From assembly GCA_020073525.1 (NCBI GenBank), contig JAIQFA010000005.1, forward strand, positions 58,169 to 122,168: 64,000 nucleotides of DNA, read 5' to 3'. The stretch is from Terriglobia bacterium. Its GTDB lineage: Bacteria > Acidobacteriota > Terriglobia > Terriglobales > Acidobacteriaceae. A program made the position numbers and the translations under genes. Shown here piece after piece: positions 8,785 to 17,998 of this stretch (within the stretch, counting starts at the first letter, position 1; each line of letters opens with the position of its first letter). The notes under the pieces are model-generated. The model was not told where the DNA came from. It searched no databases and saw only the letters and a program-made list of their open reading frames with translations.

Positions 8785-11700
8785 ATGTATAGTGCGCGGC
8801 GTTGTCAGAGTGCTTTTTGTTGGCTTGTGACCGCTATTCTGGTCGGTACTATTGCGGGTTGCGGGGGTAGTTCGTCGCACCCGATTGTCGTTACCATGAC
8901 GCAGGGCGCAAATGTGTCCCTGGATAATGGCCAGACCAAGAACCTGGCCGTCACCGTAACCAACGATTCCAAGAGCGCTGGAGTTGCATGGGCACTGGCT
9001 TCGGGGCCGGGCACACTGTCGGGCGCGACCACAAGTGCGGTCACCTACAATGCGCCGGCATCGGGAGCGGCGGCGACCGCTACCGTGACTGCGACGTCTA
9101 TTACCGACACCACCAAGTCAGCGGCCATAACGATCCATATCGCTCCGGTACCGACGATTGCTACAACACCGGCTCCAGGAACAGGCACCAATGGCTCGGC
9201 CTTCAGCTATGCCGTGCCGGTCAGCGGTGGAACGGCGCCGCTGTCCTGGTCCATTTCTGTGGGCGCACTTCCCACCGGATTGACACTCAGTCAGAGCGGC
9301 ACCATCTCGGGGATACCGAACGCAAACGCCACGTCGAGCCCCTACACGTTCACGGTTCGGGTGCAGGACGCGGCGACGGTGGCAGCTACCCAGGACTACT
9401 CGCTAACGATCGACAATCCTCCGGCGCCGGTGATCAGCACGACCGCGCCGACGGCAGGCACCAACGGTACGGCGTATTCGGCGTTCACGTTCACGCTGGC
9501 CAGCGGCGGGCTGGCCCCGTTCAGCTGGAGCGAAACGGGGGCGCTGCCTACCGGCATGACCCTCAGCACAGGCGGCGTGCTCTCCGGCACACCCCATGAG
9601 GCGGGATCGTTCCCGATTACGGTTTCGGTGCAGGACCATTCGAATCCGCAGCAGACGGCGTCCCACAGCTTCACGATTCAAATCAACAATCCGCCGGCGC
9701 CGACCATCACCACTACGTCTTTGCCCAACGGAACCGTTGGCACACCCTACAACCAGACCATTCAAGCGACCTCCGGCTTGTCGCCATATAGTTGGTCAGT
9801 CAGCGCTGGCACGCTGCCCGCAGGCGTGAGCCTGGGCAATAGCACCACCAACTCTGTCACTATCTCCGGCACGCCGACCACGGCAGCATCGAGCACCTTC
9901 ACGATTCAGATCATGGACGCGGCTAGCCAGCCAGGCACGCAGGCTTATACGGTGGTGATGAGCAATCCGCCGGCACCATCGATTACCACGACATCCTTGC
10001 CCGACGGAGCCGTCAGCACTCCTTACAACCAGACTATCCACGCTACAGGTGGCATGGCGCCCTTCACGTGGTCCATGACCTCGGGTACCCCGCCAGCGGG
10101 CCTGACCCTGGACACAAGCAGCACCACCAACTCGATTACCCTCTCCGGCACGCCGACAACCATCCAATCCAACGTCTTGTTCACTGTTCAGATCGTGGAC
10201 TCCTTGAGCCAGATCGGTGCGCAGGGTTACGCGATGAACATCGCAGCCCAGCCCATCATCGTTACCATCACCAATAAGATGTCGACGATTCAGGCGGGCG
10301 CGTCTGCAGTAACTCTGAATGCCACCGTGCAGCACGATACCCAGGGGGTGACCTGGACGTTGACCGCCAACGGCAGCGACTGCTCGCCGACCTGCGGCAC
10401 GCTCAGCAACAGCACCTCAAACAGTGTGGACTACACGCCACCCGCGACGGTACCGAGCGCACCCAATAACGCGCCCATCATCACTGCCTCCTCGGTGACG
10501 GACAACACAAAGACCGACACCGACAGCTTCACAATTACGAGCGCCACTGCCGCCTGCAGTGTGCAAGGAAATGAGGCGGTTCTTAACGGGCAATACGCGT
10601 TCTCGCTCGCCGGATTCAACGGCACTGGCTTTGGCACCTTAGCGGGATCCCTCACGGTTAACGGCGCAGGACACATCACTGCCGGCGTGGTTGATACCAA
10701 TGGAGCCCTAGGTCTCCATACCCAAGTCAGCATCGATACCGCCGCGAGCTCTTATTCCGTGGGTTCAGACAACCGCGGCTGTCTCGCGATTGCGACCTCG
10801 TCCGGCACCTTCCCGATGCGAATCGCGGTGGGCGGCCTCTCCTCAAATGTCGCGACCAAAGGCCGCATCATGGAATGGGACGCACCGTTGTCGTCAGCGT
10901 CTTTCATCGCTACTGGTCAGCTCCTGAAGCAGACAACGTCGGCATTCTCCGGCGGACTCAGCGGGGGCTATGTATTCAGCGTTGCCGGCTTCGATCTCGG
11001 CACGGCTGCAAGAATGACCTGCACTGGGGTATTGCCCGCTAGCGGCGGCACGTTCAGTGCGGGCGAACAGGACTGCAACGACGGGGCAGATGTGGCTCAC
11101 GAGACTGGCATAACCGGTACCTACTCCGCTCTCGACTCCAGCGGACGCGGCACGGGGACCCTGGTAACCAGCAATGGCACGTCGCATATTGCGGTCTACA
11201 TGGTATCCAGCTCGAAATTGCTAATGCTGGGTATCGATTCTTCAGGCACTCCTATTTACAGCGGTGAGATACGGTCGCAGAGTGGTACGTTCGGCAACAG
11301 CTCACTGAATGCCAAAGCCATTTACTATTTGACTGGGACGGGGCCTTCAGGCCAAAGGGTCGACATTGGAACCTTTACTGGCAATGGCAGTGGTTCTGCC
11401 AACGGCACTGCAATCGAGGATGACGCTGGCACACTGACGCAACAGCCTAATTTCACCTGTAACTACAGTGTTGCTTCCAACGGCCGCGTCGCGTTGACCG
11501 GAGCCAACTGCGGGAACCACAATCCTGTTCTCTATTTGACTGCCGCGAATACGGGTTTTATGGAGGGCACGGGTAACTCAATTCAGGTGGGGCCATTTGA
11601 ACCTCAGACAGGGGGGCCGTTCAGCAATAGTACTGTGTCCGGAACCTTCTTCACCGGCACGACCATGGTAACTTACCAAGCCGAATCGGACGTGGGTTCG

Positions 11701-11922
11701 ATCAGTCTGACCAACGGCACTGTGACTGGTACAAGTGACGACATCGGCGCTGGTGACCAGACCGAGGGGAGGACGTTTACGGACTCGATCACCATCGCCG
11801 CCGACGGAAGCTTCTCCACCGAGGGTGGAGCAATCAACGCGTACGTAATTTCGCCGTCCAAGTTTGTGGTTATTGATGCCGCAGAGCAATCCACTACGTC
11901 TGTTATGGTCGGCGAAAAGTAG
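8785..11922 (+). CDS. large lipoprotein-like surface protein with tandem putative Ig (He_PIG-like) domains
   Basis: 1045 aa, LVGTIAGC lipobox, repeated PPAPxITTTSLPxGxVxTPYNQTI / GLTLSxxGxISGTP motifs. Confidence 0.8.
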   Translation: MYSARRCQSAFCWLVTAILVGTIAGCGGSSSHPIVVTMTQGANVSLDNGQTKNLAVTVTNDSKSAGVAWALASGPGTLSGATTSAVTYNAPASGAAATATVTATSITDTTKSAAITIHIAPVPTIATTPAPGTGTNGSAFSYAVPVSGGTAPLSWSISVGALPTGLTLSQSGTISGIPNANATSSPYTFTVRVQDAATVAATQDYSLTIDNPPAPVISTTAPTAGTNGTAYSAFTFTLASGGLAPFSWSETGALPTGMTLSTGGVLSGTPHEAGSFPITVSVQDHSNPQQTASHSFTIQINNPPAPTITTTSLPNGTVGTPYNQTIQATSGLSPYSWSVSAGTLPAGVSLGNSTTNSVTISGTPTTAASSTFTIQIMDAASQPGTQAYTVVMSNPPAPSITTTSLPDGAVSTPYNQTIHATGGMAPFTWSMTSGTPPAGLTLDTSSTTNSITLSGTPTTIQSNVLFTVQIVDSLSQIGAQGYAMNIAAQPIIVTITNKMSTIQAGASAVTLNATVQHDTQGVTWTLTANGSDCSPTCGTLSNSTSNSVDYTPPATVPSAPNNAPIITASSVTDNTKTDTDSFTITSATAACSVQGNEAVLNGQYAFSLAGFNGTGFGTLAGSLTVNGAGHITAGVVDTNGALGLHTQVSIDTAASSYSVGSDNRGCLAIATSSGTFPMRIAVGGLSSNVATKGRIMEWDAPLSSASFIATGQLLKQTTSAFSGGLSGGYVFSVAGFDLGTAARMTCTGVLPASGGTFSAGEQDCNDGADVAHETGITGTYSALDSSGRGTGTLVTSNGTSHIAVYMVSSSKLLMLGIDSSGTPIYSGEIRSQSGTFGNSSLNAKAIYYLTGTGPSGQRVDIGTFTGNGSGSANGTAIEDDAGTLTQQPNFTCNYSVASNGRVALTGANCGNHNPVLYLTAANTGFMEGTGNSIQVGPFEPQTGGPFSNSTVSGTFFTGTTMVTYQAESDVGSISLTNGTVTGTSDDIGAGDQTEGRTFTDSITIAADGSFSTEGGAINAYVISPSKFVVIDAAEQSTTSVMVGEK

Positions 11923-11940
11923 TAAATACTTCTCAACGTA

Positions 11941-11975
11941 GGGCCGTGCCGCTTCGGCGGCAGGGCCCTTTTTTA
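11941..11975 (+). terminator. rho-independent terminator
   Basis: gggccgtgccgc ttcg gcggcagggccc tttttt. Confidence 0.85.
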
Positions 11976-11994
11976 TTGGCGTCCAAGGCCAGAA

Positions 11995-13134
11995 CTAAAC
12001 CTGGTCTCTGGCTTCGCCCAGCGCTACTGACACTTCGAGTTGCTTCTTCCCGCGGAAGATCGTCACTTTTACCGTGTCCCCGGCACGATGTTTGTTCATG
12101 ATCTGGGCGAGAGTCTGCTGGCTTTCGATTCTTTCTCCGTCGATGGCGACGATTAAATCTCCACCAATCATGATGGGGGTGTTGCCGAGGTAGGCGCGCT
12201 CCGAGCCGCCGCGCAGTCCGGCGCGGTCGGCGGAGCCCCCAGGGACGGCCTGAACGATGAGGAGTCCGTAGTCGGCGGCCAAGCCCAACTCATCGGCAAT
12301 TTCGGGATCGATGGGGATGGTGCGCACGCCGAGCGCGGGACGACGCACGCGTCCGAGCGTGACCAGATCGTTGACCACGGCTTTCGCGGTGTTGATGGGG
12401 ATGGCGAAACCGATGCCGGCACTCTGCCCGACGCTGGAAGCGATCATAGTATTAATGCCGATGACTTCGCCGTGCAAGTTGAGCAGCGGGCCGCCGGAGT
12501 TACCGGGGTTGATGGCGGCGTCGGTCTGAATGGCTTCGTCGATGACCATGCCGTCGGGTTCCTGCACTTGGCGGATGGAACTGACGATGCCGAGCGTGAG
12601 GGTTCCGGCCAAACCGAAGGGGTTGCCGATGGCGTAGACTTTCTGGCCGACCTGCAGATTGGTTGAGTCGCCCAGAATCATCGGCTGCAGGTTGGGAGCT
12701 TTGATCTGGACGATTGCCAAGTCATGCGACTTGTCGGTGCCGACGATGGTGGCCTTATATTTTTTGCGGTCGTGCAGCGTGACTTCGACCTGGCGCGCAT
12801 CGGCAATGACGTGATAGTTGGTGAGGATGTGTCCTTCTTTGTCGATGACGAAGCCGGAGCCCTGGCCTTCCTGCGGCACCAGGCCGTAGAAAAAGTCGAA
12901 GGTCATGACGCGCGAAGTGATGTTGACGACCGCTCCAATGTTTTTGCGGTAGACGTTGATGTTGTTCTGCTCTTCGGCATCGAGCGATTCGCCGCCGGCG
13001 GCTTCGGTGATTTCTACATGCTGCGGACGGCTCATCCAGCTGGGGGTATGGAGGTGTCCGTTGCGATAGGTGGTGAAGTAGAAGAAGGCGGACGCCAGAA
13101 CAATGGCGAATATAAAAGGACGCAAGAATCTCAT
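11995..13134 (-). CDS. trypsin-like serine protease with PDZ domain (HtrA/DegP family)
   Basis: 379 aa; ILTNYHVIADA, DLAIVQIKA, TDAAINPGNSGGPLLNLHGEVIGINT, C-terminal PDZ. Confidence 0.9.
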   Translation of the reverse strand: MRFLRPFIFAIVLASAFFYFTTYRNGHLHTPSWMSRPQHVEITEAAGGESLDAEEQNNINVYRKNIGAVVNITSRVMTFDFFYGLVPQEGQGSGFVIDKEGHILTNYHVIADARQVEVTLHDRKKYKATIVGTDKSHDLAIVQIKAPNLQPMILGDSTNLQVGQKVYAIGNPFGLAGTLTLGIVSSIRQVQEPDGMVIDEAIQTDAAINPGNSGGPLLNLHGEVIGINTMIASSVGQSAGIGFAIPINTAKAVVNDLVTLGRVRRPALGVRTIPIDPEIADELGLAADYGLLIVQAVPGGSADRAGLRGGSERAYLGNTPIMIGGDLIVAIDGERIESQQTLAQIMNKHRAGDTVKVTIFRGKKQLEVSVALGEARDQV

Positions 13135-13182
13135 CGTGGGTAACCTCGAAAGCCTGCAGACTGAATTCTAGCGAAAAAGGGT

Positions 13183-13300
13183 TTTTACCGCAGAGGACGC
13201 GGAGTGCGCGGAGAAAATTCTTTACCACAGGGGGCACAAAGGAACACAGAGGAAAACCATTCAATAAAGCTCTGCGCACTCAGCGTTCTCTGCGGTTCAG
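13183..13300. repeat. composite repeat A-B-A' (second copy)
   Basis: tttttaccgcagaggacgcggagtgcgcggagaa / tttaccacagggggcacaaaggaacacagaggaaaa / inverted ctctgcgcactcagcgttctctgcggttcag. Confidence 0.82.
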
Positions 13301-14988
13301 GGGTTTGGTCTGCCCCAGCCACCGCCGCCGGGGGATTCGATGCGCACCCTTTCTCCAGAACGCAAGCGAACGCTGGTCTTGCCCGGGAGTTCCCGGAGGG
13401 ACCCATCCAGCCGAATGATCACGGTGCGGCCGGGAGCACCGTCGGCTCCGCCAGCCAGTCCGTAGGGCCCGCGGGAACGGCGATCAGCGAGCAGAGTGAC
13501 CTGGGCATCGGTTAAGACCTCGATTTCGCGCACGATTCCGTCGCCACCCGTGTGGAGGCCCGCTCCCCCACTATGGGGACGAAAAGAATATTGCCGCAGG
13601 CGAACCGGGTAGGCATATTCGAGAGCCTCGGCCGGAGTGTTGAGGGAGTTGGTCATGTGGGTGTGGACGCCGGAGACTCCGTCTTTGGTACAGCGCGCGC
13701 CCATGCCGCCGGCGATGGTTTCGTAGTAAGCGAATGGCTTGCCGCTGCGCGGATCGATGCCGCCGATGGTGAGGTTGTTCATGGTACCGGACGCTGCCGC
13801 CGGAATGCGTTCGGGAATCGCCTGGGCCAGCGCCTTCAAGAGCACGTCGACAATTCTCTGCGAAGTCTCGACGTTGCCCCCAGCGACCGCGGCGGGAGGC
13901 TTGGCGTTGACCACGGTTCCCGATGGGGCGATGACACGGATGGGGCGCATGAGGCCGGAAGTGGCAGGCACGTCTTCGCGGAGCAGGCAGCGGAACACGT
14001 AGAAGCAAGCCGAGTAGGTGATGGCCTCGACCGCGTTGATTGCGCCTTGGACTTGCGGGTCGCTGCCGGTGAAGTCGACCGTGACTTGCGCGGACGATTT
14101 TCTTTTCGACGCAGAGGGAGACGCGGCAAGCCGCGTCTCTACGGCTGACTTTTTAGCGGCTGACGGCTTGACCTGGATCGTCACGGCTAGGCGCACGGGT
14201 TTGTCATCAACACCATCGTCATCGAGGAAGTCCTCGGCTTGGTAGTGGCCGGATGGGATGCTGCGCAGGAAGGATCGCATCATTTCTTCGGAATAGACGA
14301 GCAGATCGGCGGCGGCTTGTTGGGCGCGGGCGGTTCCGTAGCGGTCGCAGATTTCGCGCAGGCGCTGGGCTCCAGTCTGGCCGGCCGCGATCTGCGCTCC
14401 AATGTCGCCCTCGCGTTCCTCGGGGGTGCGGACGTTGTTGAGCAAGAGGGCCAGCACATCGGCGACAAGTTTTCCGCCGCGCATAACTTTGACCGGCGGG
14501 ATGCGGAGGCCTTCCTGGTAGATCTCGCGGCAGGGCCCCATGGAGCCAGGGTAAGTTCCGCCGACATCGGCATGATGAGCGCGGGAAGCGACGTAGAAAT
14601 CTGGTGCGGTCGTGTGGTGGCGGGGCTTCGCCCCGCCTGGACGGGGCAAAGCCCCGTCCCCACGCGAAACATATACCGGCATGACCAGCGTGATATCTGG
14701 AAGGTGTGTGCCGCCTCGGAAGGGGTCGTTGAGCATAACCACGTCGCCTGGTTCCAGTTCGCACTGTTCCACAGCGGCGGCGACCGACATGGGCATGGAG
14801 CCCAGATGCACCGGCATATGATCGCCCATGGCGATGACTTGACCGGCCGAATCGAAGACGGCGCAGGAGTAGTCGCGACGCTCCTTGATGTTGGGAGAGA
14901 AGGAAGTCCGGCGCAGGGCGGCGCCCATTTCCTCGGCGATGGAATGGTAGAGATTCTTGAAAACTTCGAGTTCGACCGGATCACGCAT
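13297..14988 (-). CDS. hyuB: hydantoinase B/oxoprolinase family protein
   Basis: 563 aa; DHMPVHLGSMPMSV, GDVVMLNDPFRGGTHLPDITLVMPVY, YETIAGGMGA, RPHSGGAGLHTGGDGIVREIE. Confidence 0.88.
   Translation of the reverse strand: MRDPVELEVFKNLYHSIAEEMGAALRRTSFSPNIKERRDYSCAVFDSAGQVIAMGDHMPVHLGSMPMSVAAAVEQCELEPGDVVMLNDPFRGGTHLPDITLVMPVYVSRGDGALPRPGGAKPRHHTTAPDFYVASRAHHADVGGTYPGSMGPCREIYQEGLRIPPVKVMRGGKLVADVLALLLNNVRTPEEREGDIGAQIAAGQTGAQRLREICDRYGTARAQQAAADLLVYSEEMMRSFLRSIPSGHYQAEDFLDDDGVDDKPVRLAVTIQVKPSAAKKSAVETRLAASPSASKRKSSAQVTVDFTGSDPQVQGAINAVEAITYSACFYVFRCLLREDVPATSGLMRPIRVIAPSGTVVNAKPPAAVAGGNVETSQRIVDVLLKALAQAIPERIPAAASGTMNNLTIGGIDPRSGKPFAYYETIAGGMGARCTKDGVSGVHTHMTNSLNTPAEALEYAYPVRLRQYSFRPHSGGAGLHTGGDGIVREIEVLTDAQVTLLADRRSRGPYGLAGGADGAPGRTVIIRLDGSLRELPGKTSVRLRSGERVRIESPGGGGWGRPNP
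14116..14143. repeat. intragenic palindromic repeat (family C) in hyuB
   Basis: gagacgcggcaagccgcgtctctac, translated in frame as VETRLAASPS. Confidence 0.85.
14616..14665. repeat. intragenic double-palindrome repeat in hyuB
   Basis: ggtggcggggcttcgccccgcctggacggggcaaagccccgtccccac, translated in frame as GDGALPRPGGAKPRHHTT. Confidence 0.88.
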
Positions 14989-15018
14989 GAAGAAGTACGA
15001 GTGTACGCCACGGGTGAC

Positions 15019-15110
15019 GAAGTCAGAAGTAAGAAGTCAAATTGAAGAAGTAACCTTTGGCAGGTGCGTGGATAGGTTCTTACTTCTTCAATTTGCCTTC
15101 TGACTTCTGC
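15019..15110. repeat. inverted repeat (family E) without cargo
   Basis: gaagtcagaagtaagaagtcaaattgaagaagtaacct (15019-15055) and inverted copy aggttcttacttcttcaatttgccttctgacttctgc (15074-15110). Confidence 0.88.
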
Positions 15111-15138
15111 AATCTCTGGGTGCTACACTCTTCTGATT

Positions 15139-16047
15139 ATGGCGGAAGGGCGTTCGCGGATTTGGATGTGGTTTTTAGCGGGCGGCGGGCTGTTTGCGCT
15201 GTTCGTGGTGGCGGTGTTCACGTTGGTCTACCTGAGTTTTAGCGGCGGGGATGAACAATCGTTTTCCGGCTTCGGCTCCAAGATTGCCGTCGTTGAACTT
15301 GACGGCATAATCTTCTCTCCCAAGCAGATCGTCTCGCAACTGAAGAAGTTTGCCGATGACGATTCCGTCAAGGCCATCATCATCCATGTGAATTCTCCCG
15401 GGGGAGGCGTGGCGGCGTCGGAGGAGATCTATCGCGAAGTGAAGCGGATCCGTGACGAAAAGAAGAAACGCATTGTCGCTTCGATTGAAACCGTGGGTGC
15501 GAGCGGCGCGTATTACGTGGCCTCGGCCACCAACAAGATTTATGCGGACAAGGGCAGCGTGGTGGGATCCATCGGAGTGATTGCCGAGTGGGTGAACTAC
15601 AGCGAACTTTTGCGCTGGGCGAAATTGAACGCGATCACGATGAAGGCGGGAGAATTCAAGGACACAGGCAGCCCGACGCGCGAAATGACGCCTGTGGAAC
15701 GCGAGTACATGCAGGGCTTGATTGACAACATGCACACGCAGTTCATCCAGGCGGTGGCCGACGGCCGGCATGCGAAGGAAGCCGACATCCGGGCCATTGC
15801 CAATGGAAAAGTCTGGACCGGCCAGCAGGCGGCAGACCTGAAGCTGGTGGATCAGATCGCGGATTTCGAAGGTGCGGTGAAAGATACGGCCCAGGCGGTG
15901 AATATCTCCGGCGAACCGACGCTTGTCTATCCGCCGAAAGAGAGACGGTCGGGCCTCGATCTACTCTTTGGCGATGTTTCCGATTATTTGCCCACGCGGG
16001 AGAAGCTGTTGGAGCAGCAGGTCGGTTTTTACTATCTTTGGAAGTAG
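15139..16047 (+). CDS. sppA: signal peptide peptidase SppA
   Basis: 302 aa; VNSPGGGVAASEEIYREVKR, SVVGSIGVIAEWVNYSELL, FKDTGSPTREMTPVEREYMQGL. Confidence 0.92.
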   Translation: MAEGRSRIWMWFLAGGGLFALFVVAVFTLVYLSFSGGDEQSFSGFGSKIAVVELDGIIFSPKQIVSQLKKFADDDSVKAIIIHVNSPGGGVAASEEIYREVKRIRDEKKKRIVASIETVGASGAYYVASATNKIYADKGSVVGSIGVIAEWVNYSELLRWAKLNAITMKAGEFKDTGSPTREMTPVEREYMQGLIDNMHTQFIQAVADGRHAKEADIRAIANGKVWTGQQAADLKLVDQIADFEGAVKDTAQAVNISGEPTLVYPPKERRSGLDLLFGDVSDYLPTREKLLEQQVGFYYLWK

Positions 16048-16059
16048 CGAAAGCGATAA

Positions 16060-16140
16060 GTTCTCAGTTCCCGGTTCTCAGTTCTCAGAAACAGCACCGG
16101 CGTCCCTTACTGAGAACTGGCTAGTAGGTACTGAGAACTG
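16060..16140. repeat. CAGTTCTCAG word repeat (family F), inverted arms
   Basis: gttctcagttcccggttctcagttctcaga and actgagaactggctagtaggtactgagaactg. Confidence 0.8.
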
Positions 16141-16268
16141 CACTTGCACAGAACCCCTTAAATTTGAGAAGGTTATAGGCAGGCGAAGTGCAGCAGCGGG
16201 GGCGGCAAAGCCCTCGGGCACGCGGATCCCTACAAAGGGAGCCGGCCCCAAAGGGAGTGAAAAGGCAT

Positions 16269-16604
16269 ATGACGAAGGCTGACCTGATCGAAGAAGTTTC
16301 CCGGCTGGCGGAACTCACCCGCAAAGACAGCGAAGTGATTGTGGACACGATCTTTGACAGCGTGGTGCGTTCGCTGCGCGTGGGCGACAAGATCGAAATC
16401 CGCGGGTTTGGCAGCTTCCGCACGCGCCAGCGCAAGCCGCGCGTGGGCCGCAACCCGAAAACCGGCGACCGGGTGGAAGTTCCGGCGAAGAAGATTCCAT
16501 TCTTCAAACCCAGCAAGGAATTGAAAGACTTGGTGAACCATAGCGCGACGCCGGAAGTTGCTCCCGCACCACCGCCGCCGCCCGCACCGCCCAGCACGCA
16601 CTAG
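16269..16604 (+). CDS. HU/IHF family DNA-binding protein
   Basis: MTKADLIEEVSRLAELTRKDSEVIVDTIFDSVVRSLRVGDKIEIRGFGSFRTRQRKPRVGRNPKTGDRVEVPAKKIPFFKPSKELKDLVN. Confidence 0.93.
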   Translation: MTKADLIEEVSRLAELTRKDSEVIVDTIFDSVVRSLRVGDKIEIRGFGSFRTRQRKPRVGRNPKTGDRVEVPAKKIPFFKPSKELKDLVNHSATPEVAPAPPPPPAPPSTH

Positions 16605-16680
16605 ACCGGGTGAGGGAAAGCGGTTTTGTATGAGCGCATCGCTTCACAGGCTGCGGAAAGAGTATTTCCCGTTGCAGTCT

Positions 16681-16747
16681 CACCGCAGCGGCTAAAGCCG
16701 ACTCCTGGAAACCAGCTTTTATCGCAGCGGTGAACCGCTGCGCCACC
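16681..16747. repeat. CAGCGG...CCGCTG-type repeat pair
   Basis: tcaccgcagcggctaaagccgactcc and tatcgcagcggtgaaccgctgcgccaccc. Confidence 0.5.
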
Positions 16748-16877
16748 CAAAATCATACGCAGCACCGACTTTTCTTGCAGTTTGTCGGCGATGGCGAAAA
16801 GAGGCTGTCATCGACCGCCTTTCGGGGCCGCGCAACTGATAGAACTCCATCAGGAATCCGGGGGGCGGCATTTCCGA

Positions 16878-17804
16878 TTAGCGGGACGCGGCGCGGGCGC
16901 GTGCCGAGGACTGTTGGGCAAGAACTTCCAACGTGGGATAAGACTTGGCGGCCGTAAATGTGCGCTCCGGCGGAAGCGTTCCGGTGGCAATCGATTTCAC
17001 CATCATCTCGATCGCCTGATCCGCATTCGGCGGAATGAAAATGGTGGCAGCCAGTAGCTTGCTTCGCACCCACTCTTGTCCGGTTTTGGGAAGTCCGTCG
17101 CAACCGAGAAACGGCATCTTCTGCAATTGCTCCTGCAGGTCGCGGCATTCTTCAAACGCTTTGCGGGCGCCCATCGCCATGGAATCGTCCTGCGCGCAGA
17201 CGGCTTCGATCCGCGCCTGGCGAGAGGTCGGAAGACGCAGCCATGAACTCACCGCCTTGTAGGCGCTGGCTTCAGTCCAATGGGCCTTCAGGACGCGAAG
17301 TTGAACGCCGTCGGACTTGGTTCCCAGCAGTCCGGTATAGCGTTGTTTGGCCGCCGAATTTTCGCCGGGACCTTGAATGTAGAGAACGTTGCCACCGCGA
17401 GGCAGCAGAGTGCCGAGTTGCTGTCCCTGGATGCGGCCAATCTCTTCGTGGTTCGAGGTGATGGTAAATGTGGGCACATGGAATTGGCGGCGGAGTTCGG
17501 CAATGTAGTCGCCGTCGCGATTCAGCAGCACCACTCCGATGCCAGCAGCAGCGGCAGCGCGGGCAACCTGAGGATGCGCGGTAGAGCCTGCCGGCTCAAA
17601 CATGATGGCGTCGGGCCGCGGAGCGGTCGTGGACTGGATGTTGGACAGCAGTTGCTGGCTCTGCACAATGCCGTCGTTCCGGGCATACACGATCTCGAGG
17701 TCAACTCCCAGTTTGCTGGCGGCGTGCTGCGCAGCGGACGTCTGCTCAATCTGGTAATCGTTGTCGTCGTTGGTCAGCGAGAGCAGGAAGCGCAACTTTT
17801 TCAT
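16878..17804 (-). CDS. periplasmic-binding-fold (type I) sugar-binding domain protein lacking an obvious signal peptide
   Basis: MKKLRFLLSLTNDDNDYQIEQTSAAQHAASKLGVDLEIVYARND, PDAIMFEPAGS, VQGQQL-like and CAQDDSMAMGARKAF motifs. Confidence 0.8.
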   Translation of the reverse strand: MKKLRFLLSLTNDDNDYQIEQTSAAQHAASKLGVDLEIVYARNDGIVQSQQLLSNIQSTTAPRPDAIMFEPAGSTAHPQVARAAAAAGIGVVLLNRDGDYIAELRRQFHVPTFTITSNHEEIGRIQGQQLGTLLPRGGNVLYIQGPGENSAAKQRYTGLLGTKSDGVQLRVLKAHWTEASAYKAVSSWLRLPTSRQARIEAVCAQDDSMAMGARKAFEECRDLQEQLQKMPFLGCDGLPKTGQEWVRSKLLAATIFIPPNADQAIEMMVKSIATGTLPPERTFTAAKSYPTLEVLAQQSSARARAASR

Positions 17805-17998
17805 TCCAAGGATGCTTCTGGCGCAATCATACGCCGCTGCCACAGCAGGCAGAGATGCTTGCTCTAGGTGACGCGTGACGATGGTAACGGGCTTAATTCT
17901 GGCGCGTGGCTGCTTTCGCTGGCGAGGGCGCCTTCGACTTCGCTCAGGGCAGGTCCGCGCCACATGATCTGGGCGAATGTGTAAGATATGGGAAGGAA

